From positions 1-64,000 of the forward strand of contig NZ_AYYR01000044.1 of assembly GCF_001435975.1 (NCBI RefSeq): a stretch of 64,000 nt of DNA, read 5' to 3'. Positions 45,163-54,063 of this stretch are shown piece by piece. The translations under genes were made by a program, and so were the position numbers. The DNA comes from Secundilactobacillus collinoides DSM 20515 = JCM 1123 (lineage in GTDB: Bacteria; Bacillota; Bacilli; Lactobacillales; Lactobacillaceae). How positions within the stretch are numbered: position 1 is the first letter of the stretch; each line of letters begins with the position of its first letter. The notes below the pieces were generated by a model, which saw only the letters and a program-made list of their open reading frames with translations, had not been told where the DNA came from and did no database searches.

Positions 45163-47778
45163 ATGGCAAGCGAAAATATGAACTTGTTTGGCGATGACCA
45201 GCCTGACACACAGTTATACATTGTCGGCCGCGTTGCCACCACCTTCTTTGAAAGCCCCGACAACTTCTACAAAGTTCTTTTGGTGAAAGTTCAGCAGACC
45301 AACATGAACTGGACGGACAGTGAAATCGTGGTGACAGGAAATTTCGCCAACATCAAGGAAGAAAATCCGTACCGTTTCTTCGGAAAACTGGTTGACCATC
45401 CAAAATATGGCAAGCAGTTCCAAGCGGCTAATTATCAAAGCGAGGTACCGACTTCGCGTGAAGGGGTCATCGGTTATTTAGCAAGCGATGAATTTCCTGG
45501 GCTTGGGAAGAAAACGGCAGAGAAAATCGTTGACGCGTTAGGACCGACTGCAATCGATCAGATCAATAAAGATGCTAGTGTGTTGGCCGATATTGGCTTA
45601 TCAGCGAAGGTCAAGACAACGCTGGTGGACAATCTGGCTGAAAACAATGGTGTCGAACAGATCATCATCGGCCTGAACGGGTACGGGTTCGGATCTTCGC
45701 TGGCGAGTGCCACCTATGACCGGTATAAAGAAAAAACACTGACGGTGATTCAGGAAAATCCCTATCAGCTGGTTGAGGACATCAATGGTGTGAGCTTTAA
45801 ACGCGCTGATCAGATTGCCGAACAGCTCGGTATTGGTGCGCTATCAGACCAGCGGATCCAGGCGGGGCTGCTTCAGGAACTCAACGAATTGGCGATGCAG
45901 GATGGCAACACATACACCACCGCTCAACCGTTGCTGACCGGGACGATCCGCCTGCTGCAATCCAGCCGTAATGAGGCCGTAAATCCCAAATTGGTTGCGG
46001 ATCAGTTGCTTGCCCTGGCCAAGGTTCAAAAAATCGTCGGCGAAGGTGACAAGATTTACCTGAAGAACCTGTACGATACTGAGTGGCAAATAGCCGAACA
46101 CCTGAACCGCATCAATAATGGCGACGAACTCAAGTCGTTTAATGATGAGGCCATCGAAAAACAGATGCGCGTGGTGGAACGCAACCTCGGCATTGATTAT
46201 GATGAGTCACAGGAAACGGCAATCTTGACCGCGATGAAATCACGGGTGTTTATTTTAACCGGTGGCCCTGGGACGGGGAAAACCACGATCATCAACGGTC
46301 TTGTGAACCTATACGCGCGTCTGCACGAGTATTCGCTGGATATTAATCAGTACAAGGATAAGCCGTTTCCAATTCTTCTCGCTGCGCCAACTGGTCGGGC
46401 TGCCAAGCGGATGAGTGAAACGACGGGGTTGCCCGCCAGCACCATTCACCGGCTGCTGGGTCTGAACGGGCACGAGGGCAATGATGCTAACGCCGCCAAG
46501 GACTTAGAGGGCGCGCTGCTGATTGTTGACGAAATGTCCATGGTGGATGTGTTCTTGTTTCGAACACTGCTGCGGGCAATTCCTGATACGATGCAGGTCG
46601 TTTTGGTTGGGGATAAAGATCAGTTGCCATCAGTTGGTCCTGGTCAAGTCTTTCACGATTTGCTTGCAAGTCAGCGGGTGAAAGCGATGGAGCTGGATAC
46701 CATTTATCGACAGGGTGAAGCGTCTTCGATCATCCCGTTGGCTCACGACATTAAAATGGGCCGGCTGCCGGCTGACTTTGATAAGAACCAGCCCGACCGG
46801 TCGTTTATCAGTTGTTCTGCCGCACAGATGCCGTCCGTGATTGAACAAATCATTGGCAAGGCCAAGCAAAAGGGTTTTTCTGCTGAAAATGTCCAAGTCC
46901 TGGCGCCAATGTACCGCGGTCCGGCTGGGATCACCCGGTTGAACACAATCATTCAAGAAATTATGAATCCGCAGACCGAGACTCACCGTAAACAGGTCGA
47001 GTTTCGTGGCGAGATTTTTCGAATTGGCGACAAGGTACTGCACCTGATCAACAGCCCAGAAAATAACGTGTTTAATGGGGACATTGGTGAAATTGTCGGC
47101 ATTACCATGGCGAAGGATAAGGGCAATGAGGATAAGGCTGATAAGTTGACCATCGCCTTTGACCAGACTGAAGTCACCTATAACCGGAATGATTGGAATC
47201 GCCTGACACTGGCTTATTGCACTTCGATCCATAAGGCCCAGGGGAGCCAATTTCAAATGGTGATCCTCCCGATGGTCATGCAGTATTCACGGATGTTGGA
47301 ACGCAATTTGCTGTATACGGCTGTTACCCGGGCAAAGAAGACATTGATTCTGTTAGGCGAACGGCGTGCTTTCGAACAAAGTGTGCAGCGTGTTTCCATT
47401 AATCGAAAAACGATGCTGGTGGACCGCTTGACGCAGACACTCACCGAGTTACCAGCAGATGAAGTTGTCCAAAATACGGTGCCGGAAGAATCATCTGACA
47501 CACGTCGGGATGATGATTCTGGCAAAACTGCAGCGACTGAACCGGAAGCGTCGTTTGAATCAGTGCCTGAGACGACTGACAGCAACGAGACGCCACTGGC
47601 TTCTGAGATGAAGCCTCAGGGCACCGCAACGGATTCGCCAACGGATGTGGCTGCAAAGCAGGATACCGTTTCCAACAACGGGGTGCTCACCATGGCCCTG
47701 ATTCAAAGTGGCCAAATTGATCCGATGATCGGTATGGGTAAATTATCACCCAAATCGTTCATGACAAGTCATGACTAA
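45163..47778 (+). CDS. recD2: ATP-dependent RecD2-like DNA helicase
   Basis: This superfamily 1B helicase of 871 residues acts in repair and replication-fork handling without RecBC. An N-terminal OB-like and helix-hairpin-helix region (about residues 1-210) is followed by the motor: GGPGTGKTT (about 367-375), VDEMSMVD (about 454-461), a Q-GDKDQLPSVGPG block (about 482-493) and SIHKAQGSQF (about 686-695). After residue 770 comes a low-complexity Thr/Glu/Ser linker and then a separate hydrophobic tail (VLTMALIQSGQIDPMIGMGK). It is longer than the 800-840 residues usual in Firmicutes. Confidence 0.93.
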   Translation: MASENMNLFGDDQPDTQLYIVGRVATTFFESPDNFYKVLLVKVQQTNMNWTDSEIVVTGNFANIKEENPYRFFGKLVDHPKYGKQFQAANYQSEVPTSREGVIGYLASDEFPGLGKKTAEKIVDALGPTAIDQINKDASVLADIGLSAKVKTTLVDNLAENNGVEQIIIGLNGYGFGSSLASATYDRYKEKTLTVIQENPYQLVEDINGVSFKRADQIAEQLGIGALSDQRIQAGLLQELNELAMQDGNTYTTAQPLLTGTIRLLQSSRNEAVNPKLVADQLLALAKVQKIVGEGDKIYLKNLYDTEWQIAEHLNRINNGDELKSFNDEAIEKQMRVVERNLGIDYDESQETAILTAMKSRVFILTGGPGTGKTTIINGLVNLYARLHEYSLDINQYKDKPFPILLAAPTGRAAKRMSETTGLPASTIHRLLGLNGHEGNDANAAKDLEGALLIVDEMSMVDVFLFRTLLRAIPDTMQVVLVGDKDQLPSVGPGQVFHDLLASQRVKAMELDTIYRQGEASSIIPLAHDIKMGRLPADFDKNQPDRSFISCSAAQMPSVIEQIIGKAKQKGFSAENVQVLAPMYRGPAGITRLNTIIQEIMNPQTETHRKQVEFRGEIFRIGDKVLHLINSPENNVFNGDIGEIVGITMAKDKGNEDKADKLTIAFDQTEVTYNRNDWNRLTLAYCTSIHKAQGSQFQMVILPMVMQYSRMLERNLLYTAVTRAKKTLILLGERRAFEQSVQRVSINRKTMLVDRLTQTLTELPADEVVQNTVPEESSDTRRDDDSGKTAATEPEASFESVPETTDSNETPLASEMKPQGTATDSPTDVAAKQDTVSNNGVLTMALIQSGQIDPMIGMGKLSPKSFMTSHD

Positions 47779-47782
47779 CCGC

Positions 47783-47811
47783 TTGTACTTCACGGTAAAA
47801 GTTGCGATAAT
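47783..47811 (+). promoter_or_regulatory. prs promoter
   Basis: TTGTAC (47783-47788), a 17-nt spacer and GATAAT (47806-47811), giving a leader of about 93 nt before prs. Confidence 0.7.
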
Positions 47812-47910
47812 GGGAACATGGTCAGTACAGCGACTACTGACATTGATAAACGGATTAAAACTGGCGCCAACGTTGCGTCAGATCACTCACAAAATTCATG
47901 GAGGTTCACC

Positions 47911-48897
47911 ATGCCTAATCAAAAACAAACCAAGCACCCGCTAAAGTTGTTTGCGCTGAATTCCAACCGGCCCTTAGCTGAAAAAATTGCCGAAGCTGCC
48001 GGTGTCGAACTCAGTCAAGCCAGTATCAAACATTTTAGTGACGGTGAAATTTCAATTACCATTACAGAAAGTATCCGGGGATCAGATGTTTACTTGATTC
48101 AATCTGTTTCAGATCCTGTTAACACCATGTTGATGGAACTCTTGATCATGGTCGATGCAGCGCGGCGTGCAAGCGCACATTCAATCACCGTTGTAATTCC
48201 ATACTACGGCTATTCCCGAGCTGATCGGAAAGCCCGTTCGCGGGAACCAATTACGGCTAAACTTATTGCGTCAATGCTTGAGGCAGACGGTGTTGACCGG
48301 GCAGTGACCTTAGATTTGCATGCGGCACAGTTGCAAGGATTCTTTGATATTCCGGTCGATCACCTGGAAGCAACGCCACTGCTGGCACGGTACTTCTTTG
48401 AACACGATCTATTGGACAACCTGGTCGTGGTCTCACCAGACCACGCTGGCGTTTCAAAGGCTCGCCGGATGGCTGACCTGTTACACGCGCCACTGGCCAT
48501 TATTGACAACCGGGACCCTGACAAGTCCACTACGAAAGCTGAGGCCGTTATCGGTTCAGTAGCCGGTAAGAACGCGGTTTTGGTCGATGATATTATCGAT
48601 ACGGCGGTGCGAATCTCGATTTCAGCTCAAACACTGAAGAACGCTGGTGCCAATGAAATTTATGCCGTTGCGACCCACCCAGTCTTTAGTCAAGATGCCG
48701 TTAAACACATGACTGAATCCCCATTGAAGAAGGTCATTGTGACAGATTCCATTCAACTGCCTGAAGCCAAGATGTTTGATAAAATTGAAATCGTGTCAGT
48801 TGGTGATCTTATTGGTCGCGCGATTCGGCGAATTTATCAGGAACGCAGTGTGGGTAAACTTTTCTTAAAAGAAGAGCGTGAAAGCACGAAACCGTAG
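47911..48897 (+). CDS. prs: Ribose-phosphate pyrophosphokinase-like protein
   Basis: This is a PRPP synthetase-family protein of 328 residues. The flexible ATP loop ([17 protein letters not shown], about residues 104-120) and the catalytic [18 protein letters not shown] (about 136-153) are intact. The PRPP/ribose-5-phosphate loop reads [11 protein letters not shown] (about 227-237) rather than the usual DDxIDTAGTI, so this may be the second, Prs2-type copy with altered properties. The ATG at 47911 is 6 nt from GGAGG; the frame is open upstream. Confidence 0.85.
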   Translation: MPNQKQTKHPLKLFALNSNRPLAEKIAEAAGVELSQASIKHFSDGEISITITESIRGSDVYLIQSVSDPVNTMLMELLIMVDAARRASAHSITVVIPYYGYSRADRKARSREPITAKLIASMLEADGVDRAVTLDLHAAQLQGFFDIPVDHLEATPLLARYFFEHDLLDNLVVVSPDHAGVSKARRMADLLHAPLAIIDNRDPDKSTTKAEAVIGSVAGKNAVLVDDIIDTAVRISISAQTLKNAGANEIYAVATHPVFSQDAVKHMTESPLKKVIVTDSIQLPEAKMFDKIEIVSVGDLIGRAIRRIYQERSVGKLFLKEERESTKP

Positions 48898-48914
48898 AAT
48901 TAAATTATGATTAA

Positions 48915-48965
48915 TACACCCGGGTAGTGCCTTATTGGCCATTATCCGGGTGTTGTTGGCTTTTA
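48915..48965 (+). terminator. Terminator after prs
   Basis: Arms ACACCCGGgTA and TAtCCGGGTGT around an inner GCC/GGC stem; the T-run is displaced by a few bases. Confidence 0.7.
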
Positions 48966-48991
48966 ATCTCCTAAAGTGAGGCGATAATCAA

Positions 48992-50440
48992 ATGACAACA
49001 GGATTAGCTTTAGCAAAACAGGTTCGCGATGGTGAGGTCAACGCGACTGAACTCGTTCAATCGGCTTTGGACCGGGTGGCGCAGAATAACCCGGGCTTAA
49101 ATGCGGTCACGTCAACACGCGGCATTGAAGCATTGGCCGAAGCGGCTGTGCTTGAGGATCACGGCCAACCGTTTCTGGGTGTTCCGTTACTCATCAAAGG
49201 TCTCGGTCAGTCTTTAGCCGGCAGTCCGAATACGGGTGGTTCTAAACTATTGGCGGACAGTGTGTCTTCTGAAACAGATTTCTTTGTGCAGCAGTTGCAG
49301 GCGGCGGGGTTTATTATTATTGGGCAAACCAACGTGCCAGAGTTTGGCTTTAAAAATATTACGGATTCGCAATTATATGGACCGGCACACAATGCTTGGA
49401 ACCGGTCATACTCACCCGGTGGCTCAAGTGGCGGCTCAGCAGCGAGTGTTGCTTCGGGAATGGTACCGATTGCGGCGGCCAGTGATGGTGGCGGGTCAAT
49501 TCGAATCCCCGCCAGTTTCAGCGGGTTAGTGGGGCTAAAACCGACGCGTGGTCGAGTGCCGGTTGGCCCTGGTGACTGGCGTTCCTGGCAGGGAGCGGCT
49601 ATCAACTTTGCGCTGACGCAGTCGGTTGACGATACAGCGGCATTACTGGATGCGATGCAGACAGTGCAGCCGGCGGCCGTTTTTCAGGTGCCGTTGAACC
49701 AACGGGGCTTTTTGAAAACAGTGGCTGATGCTAAACCATTGCGAGTCGCTTTTAGCACGACTTCACCCGTTGGCACACCGGTATCAGATGATGCGGTGCA
49801 GGCTGTGAACGAAGCTGCCGAGTTTTTGGCACAGCATGGTTACGATGTTGTAGAAGCACATCCTGATTTGGATGGCATCGCGCTCATGCACAGTTACTAC
49901 ATCATGAACGAAGCAGAAACGACCGCTATGTTGGATGACTTGGCTTTCGGCCTTGGCCGACCTGTTCAAAAAAATGAGGTTGAACCACTTACTTGGGCGT
50001 TGGGCGAAACCGGCCGGCATTTATCAGCGGCACAGTACAGCAAGTCTTTGGGGCTTTGGGACCAAGCAAGTTACACCATGGCTCAATTTCAGGCTCAATA
50101 CCCGTTATATCTCACGCCAACAACGGCTGATAGCGCACCACGGGTGGATGATCCGCTTATTTCGGCAACCAATCTTGATAAAATAAAGGCCATTGACTCG
50201 TTTTCACCGGCCAATCAGCAGCAGTTGATATACGACCAATGGCTGCCGGCACTGACGCGGTCACCCTTTACCCAGCAAGCAAATCTAACGGGGCAGCCGG
50301 CAATTAGTCTGCCGACCCACATGACAGCAGCCGGAATGCCTTTAGGAGTTCAATTAACTGCCTTGAAGGGGCAAGAAGCACTATTATTGCAAACTGCTAA
50401 GCTTTTTGAGCTAGAAAATCAGTTTCATTTGTTACACTAG
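48992..50440 (+). CDS. Amidase signature family protein
   Basis: This hydrolase of 482 residues carries the amidase-signature Ser-cisSer-Lys triad: Lys in LLIKGLG (about residue 69), the cis-serine in SDGGGSIRIPAS and the nucleophile region SPGGSSGGSAAS (about 143-154). It is not next to gatC or gatB, so it is probably a stand-alone amidase of unknown substrate rather than GatA. The ATG follows GTGAGGCG. It is 40 bp before the oppA-like gene. Confidence 0.88.
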   Translation: MTTGLALAKQVRDGEVNATELVQSALDRVAQNNPGLNAVTSTRGIEALAEAAVLEDHGQPFLGVPLLIKGLGQSLAGSPNTGGSKLLADSVSSETDFFVQQLQAAGFIIIGQTNVPEFGFKNITDSQLYGPAHNAWNRSYSPGGSSGGSAASVASGMVPIAAASDGGGSIRIPASFSGLVGLKPTRGRVPVGPGDWRSWQGAAINFALTQSVDDTAALLDAMQTVQPAAVFQVPLNQRGFLKTVADAKPLRVAFSTTSPVGTPVSDDAVQAVNEAAEFLAQHGYDVVEAHPDLDGIALMHSYYIMNEAETTAMLDDLAFGLGRPVQKNEVEPLTWALGETGRHLSAAQYSKSLGLWDQASYTMAQFQAQYPLYLTPTTADSAPRVDDPLISATNLDKIKAIDSFSPANQQQLIYDQWLPALTRSPFTQQANLTGQPAISLPTHMTAAGMPLGVQLTALKGQEALLLQTAKLFELENQFHLLH

Positions 50441-50479
50441 TGTTTGGTAACAAAAAGTAGGGAAAAGAAGGAAAATGAG

Positions 50480-52123
50480 ATGGGTTTAAAAAAGGTATTA
50501 CTTGGTGTGGGCAGTGTGGCCCTTGCTTTAACTCTGGCAGCATGCGGCAACCAGAGCAGTCAGTCCAGCGGGAAAATGGCTGACAAACAGGTCTTAAACC
50601 TGAGCACCACAGAAACAATCTCCACGTTAGACGATTCACAGGCATCAGAATCAATCAGTTTAACACAGCTTTATTCGACCGGTGAAGGTCTTTATCGGTT
50701 AGGGAAAGATTCTAAGCTCGAAAATGCGTTGGCAAAGAGTTCCACTAAGTCAAAGGACGGGCTGACCTACACGTTTAAACTGCGGACCAACGATAAGTGG
50801 CAAAACGGTCAGAAAGTGACAGCTAAAGACTTTGTTTACAGTTGGCGTCGAACCGCCGACCCGAAGACGAAGGCTGGGTATTCGTACATCTATGACGGTA
50901 TTAAAAATTTTGACGCCATTCAAAAGGGCACGATGAAGCCCGATAAACTGGGTGTCAGCGCGCCGAACGATTCAACGCTAGTCGTTAAATTAAGCAAGCC
51001 GGTGCCGTACTTTAAATTACTGCTGGCATTTCCAACGTTCTTCCCAGAACAGCAATCCACAGTTGAGAAGTATGGTTCGAAGTACGGCACCAGCAGCAAG
51101 ACGTCGGCCTATAATGGGCCGTTTAAGTCAGTTGGCTGGAACGGTACGAACAACACTTGGAAACTGGTTAAGAACCCGAATTATTGGGACAAGAAACACG
51201 TTCATCTAAGTACCATCAATTTTCAGGTCGTCAAGAGCCCGGAAACTGGGTTGAACCTCTATGAACAAAAAAAGCTGGACGTGACCCCATTATCAGGAAC
51301 ACAGGTCGCTAACTACCAAAACAAGACTGGGTTTAAGAAGTTTGTTGGTGGGTCAATGATGTATCTTCAGATCAATCAACGCCGCAATAAGGCGTTAAAG
51401 AACCTGAAAGTGCGTCAAGCACTGTCACAGATCATCAACAGACAGTCGCTCGCTACAAGTGTCTTGCGTGACGGTTCAACGGCTCCTAAGGGCTTCGTTT
51501 CTACGAACTTCTACAAGAACCCAAAGACTGGTGCGGACTTTGCCAGCGACGCTTACGTTAAGTCTGGTGTGACCTACAACGCCAAAAACGCTAAAAAATT
51601 GTGGCGTGAAGGCATGAAGGCAGTCGGTGAAAAGAAATTAACACTGACATTGTTGAGTGACGATACTGATCAAGCGGATACAACCACGCAGTATCTGCAA
51701 AATCAGTTCCAGAAATTACCTGGATTGAAGGTCAACATTGAAAACGTGCCGAACAAGAACCGGCTTGCAAGGTCTTCAAGCGGCAACTTTGATTTGGTTA
51801 TCTCCTCATGGGGTGCTGACTTTGCGGATCCAATCAACTTCCTGGATCTTCAGACAAAGAGTAACCCGACGAACAATGGCCACTGGGTCAACGCTGAATA
51901 TGACAAGTTGATTTCTGCTTCCAGCAACCGGGATGCCAATAATAAGCAAAAACGCTACGAGGATCTTGTTAAGGCTGAAAAGGTACTGATGAAAGATCAG
52001 GGCGTTATCCCGTTGTATCAACCATCAGTTACGGAACTTTGGCGCCCAACGATTCACGGTTATGTTTGGAATCCTGCTGGCATGAGTCGCGGTTATAAAG
52101 AAGTTTATATCACTCAAAAATAA
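50480..52123 (+). CDS. oppA: Oligopeptide ABC transporter substrate-binding lipoprotein
   Basis: This is an extracytoplasmic solute-binding protein of 547 residues (SBP family 5). The signal peptide ends in the lipobox LAAC (Cys about 22). The family block KLRTNDKWQNGQKVTAKDFVYSWRR is at about residues 107-131. No permease or ATPase genes follow, so it must work with a transporter encoded elsewhere. The start is the ATG at 50480 behind GAAGGAAAATGAG; an in-frame GTG/TTG region upstream lacks a signal-peptide-like start. Confidence 0.92.
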   Translation: MGLKKVLLGVGSVALALTLAACGNQSSQSSGKMADKQVLNLSTTETISTLDDSQASESISLTQLYSTGEGLYRLGKDSKLENALAKSSTKSKDGLTYTFKLRTNDKWQNGQKVTAKDFVYSWRRTADPKTKAGYSYIYDGIKNFDAIQKGTMKPDKLGVSAPNDSTLVVKLSKPVPYFKLLLAFPTFFPEQQSTVEKYGSKYGTSSKTSAYNGPFKSVGWNGTNNTWKLVKNPNYWDKKHVHLSTINFQVVKSPETGLNLYEQKKLDVTPLSGTQVANYQNKTGFKKFVGGSMMYLQINQRRNKALKNLKVRQALSQIINRQSLATSVLRDGSTAPKGFVSTNFYKNPKTGADFASDAYVKSGVTYNAKNAKKLWREGMKAVGEKKLTLTLLSDDTDQADTTTQYLQNQFQKLPGLKVNIENVPNKNRLARSSSGNFDLVISSWGADFADPINFLDLQTKSNPTNNGHWVNAEYDKLISASSNRDANNKQKRYEDLVKAEKVLMKDQGVIPLYQPSVTELWRPTIHGYVWNPAGMSRGYKEVYITQK

Positions 52124-52185
52124 GGTTTAATGCTGGTGTAACGCTGAATTCTGTCACCTGTTGTGCACCTCAATAAGTCATTATT

Positions 52186-52230
52186 AAAAAGTCGCTTCAC
52201 AATGTATCTAAGTTGTGAAGCGACTTTTTT
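52186..52230 (+). terminator. Terminator after oppA
   Basis: A 17-bp stem (AAAAAGTCGCTTCACAA and complement), loop 10 nt, six Ts. Confidence 0.95.
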
Positions 52231-52366
52231 AATTATTTAATAAGAAATAGCAGTGATATTTTCACAAGGTTACAATAAAACGGGCAATTATCGAATAATT
52301 TAGCCTCGTTTTTGCAACAATAAACGCGCCAGCTGGCAATTAATCAGTAATTTCAAAAAAGAGAAA

Positions 52367-52380
52367 AGAAAACGGTTACT
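52367..52380 (+). promoter_or_regulatory. cre-like site upstream of murQ promoter
   Basis: AGAAAACGGTTACT matches 12 of 14 cre positions and lies about 76 nt before the murQ -35. Confidence 0.5.
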
Positions 52381-52442
52381 TTTTATCCGGACAATTTGAT
52401 TTTCAATCATTTGTGAAAATGAACAGTACTTGCCGATATTTA

Positions 52443-52499
52443 TTGAAATTTATCCTGAAACATGATATACCTGAATAAGAACAAATGAAAACGGTACCA
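52443..52499 (+). promoter_or_regulatory. murQ promoter and cre site
   Basis: TTGAAA (52443-52448), a 17-nt spacer and TATACC (52466-52471). A perfect cre, TGAAAACGGTACCA (52486-52499), lies just after the expected start point, a position where CcpA blocks elongation. murQ should be catabolite-repressed. Confidence 0.75.
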
Positions 52500-52556
52500 C
52501 CAACTGCTGTGCCATATTTGGGCACAGTAAGTACTAGGATAATTGGGGGATGCATC

Positions 52557-53459
52557 ATGAACTTTGAAGACTTATTAACTGAACAGCGAAACCGCCACTC
52601 AACGCATATTGACCAAGCAGATTCAAATGAGATGGTCGATATTATTAATCGTGAGGATCAACGTGTGGGGCGGTCAGTTCAAAAACAGCTACCACAAGTG
52701 GCTGAAGCCATCAACCTTGCAACCAAGCGGTTTGACCAAGGTGGCCGATTGATCTACATCGGTGCCGGTACGTCGGGCCGGTTAGGTGTCCTCGATGCAA
52801 CAGAATTAAGACCAACGTACGGTTTGGAAGAATCACAAACGTTTGGTATTATCGCAGGCGGTCCAGAAACGATGTTTCATACCATTGAAGGCGTGGAAGA
52901 TTCAGGTGAACTGGCTGAAGAGAACTTAAAGGACGTTTCGGTCGGTGAAAAGGATATTGTTATTGGCATCGCCGCCAGTGGGGCGACGAACTATACGGTA
53001 TCAGCATTGGCTTACGCTAAGAAGCTGGGTGCGCTCACCATTGCATTAGCGTGTGTGCCTGAAAGTCCATTGGAGAAAAACGCCGATGTTGCCATCTGCC
53101 CAATCGTGGGTCCGGAGGTTATTACCGGGGCAACACTGATGAAGGCTGGGACCGCACAGAAGATGGTGCTCAACATGCTGTCTAGCGGAATCATGATTCG
53201 ATCAGGCAAGGTCTATCAAAACCTGATGATCAACGTGACCCCAACCAATGACAAGACGCAACGACGGGCAAAACGAATCATTGCGGCAGCCACTCAAACC
53301 TCAACCTTGGCTGCGGAACGGGCGCTGGCGAGAGCCGACAACAACGTGCCGCTGGCGATTCTGTTAATTGAAACTAAGGGGACAATTGCGGAGGCTAAGA
53401 AGCTGCTGGCTCAATCTGGCGGTCATGTAAGTGATGCTGTGAAGTTGAGCTTGCAGTAA
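52557..53459 (+). CDS. murQ: N-acetylmuramic acid 6-phosphate etherase
   Basis: MurQ cleaves the lactyl ether of MurNAc-6-phosphate during cell wall recycling. It is a SIS-domain protein of 300 residues with YIGAGTSGRLGVLDA (about residues 67-81) and IGIAASGATNY (about 140-150). The ATG at 52557 follows GGGGG and gives the family length; the frame is open upstream through the cre site. The MurNAc-specific PTS gene and murR that often accompany it are absent here. Confidence 0.94.
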   Translation: MNFEDLLTEQRNRHSTHIDQADSNEMVDIINREDQRVGRSVQKQLPQVAEAINLATKRFDQGGRLIYIGAGTSGRLGVLDATELRPTYGLEESQTFGIIAGGPETMFHTIEGVEDSGELAEENLKDVSVGEKDIVIGIAASGATNYTVSALAYAKKLGALTIALACVPESPLEKNADVAICPIVGPEVITGATLMKAGTAQKMVLNMLSSGIMIRSGKVYQNLMINVTPTNDKTQRRAKRIIAAATQTSTLAAERALARADNNVPLAILLIETKGTIAEAKKLLAQSGGHVSDAVKLSLQ

Positions 53460-53555
53460 GGCTGGCGTACGGTTGATAAAATAGGTTTCGACTATGAAAC
53501 AGCGTAAACCCTACCCTGAAATTTTGACGTCAATCACCATGAAGAACAGTACAAT

Positions 53556-53592
53556 TAAGCATTCAATCAGGTATCTGAGGTTGGGTGCTTTT
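53556..53592 (+). terminator. Terminator after murQ
   Basis: Arms AAGCA-TCAATCAG and CTGA-GTTGGGTGCTT, followed by Ts. Confidence 0.65.
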
Positions 53593-53726
53593 ATGTTGCT
53601 GTATTTCTGGTTTCAAAAATAGGAAGAAACATCGTTACGGTGTTGTCAGATTTGAAAAATTGCCGTGATGGAATACTGGCTGAACAGTATTTGTGGGCAA
53701 TTTCGCAGTTTTTTAGAGTATCATTA

Positions 53727-53806
53727 GATAGCAGACTGATTTTATCTGGCTGATACGTGTTCCGGAGGCAAGAGGTTGCATTTAAGTCAGCTTTTCTCCA
53801 TGCTTG
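53727..53806. repeat. Palindromic repeat element, degenerate copy lacking the central stem
   Basis: GATAGCA, TTTTATCT, ACGTGTTCCG, GGCAAGAGGTTGCA and TAAG blocks repeat those of copy B 115 bp downstream. They are then followed by CTTTTCTCCATGCTTG, which resembles the right end (CTTTCTCCACACTCTT). The central palindrome seems to have been deleted. Confidence 0.7.
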
Positions 53807-53867
53807 TTGATGAAATAAGAAGGTTTAGTTAGCCCTGATCAGATAGCACATTAATTTTATCTAGCCG

Positions 53868-53988
53868 AAACGTGTTCCGAAAGGCAAGAGGTTGCACCTA
53901 AGCCAGTCTAGGGATAATAACCAAGCCCGGGTTATTATCCCTAGATTAACTTAGGCTCCACCTCTTAACCGCCTTTCTCCACACTCTT
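53868..53988. repeat. Palindromic repeat element, copy B
   Basis: An inverted repeat centred on loop AAGCCCG (53923-53929). Stems from outside: GAAAGGC/GCCTTTC, AAGAGGT/ACCTCTT, CCTAAG/CTTAGG and a perfect 16-bp central stem (TCTAGGGATAATAACC and complement). Flanks GAAACGTGTTCCG and CTCCACACTCTT match copy A. It ends 4 nt before the -35 of the following gene. Confidence 0.88.
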
Positions 53989-53992
53989 ACCC

Positions 53993-54021
53993 TTGCATTA
54001 TCCCCCCATTCCCCTTAAACT
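53993..54021 (+). promoter_or_regulatory. Aldo/keto reductase promoter
   Basis: TTGCAT (53993-53998), a 17-nt spacer and TAAACT (54016-54021), immediately downstream of repeat element copy B. Confidence 0.7.
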
Positions 54022-54063
54022 TAATAGGTATGATGATTTGAGAGAAGAGAGGACGATTTATTG

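Larger units (their letters stand above)
52124..52556. other. oppA-murQ intergenic region
   Basis: About 430 bp, strongly AT-rich. It holds the oppA terminator (52186-52230), a cre-like site (52367-52380), the murQ promoter (52443-52471) and a perfect cre (52486-52499). No gene is visible. Confidence 0.8.
53460..54063. other. murQ-aldo/keto reductase intergenic region
   Basis: About 600 bp. It holds a terminator (53556-53592), a degenerate half copy and a full copy of the palindromic repeat element (53727-53988) and the downstream promoter (53993-54021). No gene is supported. Confidence 0.85.
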
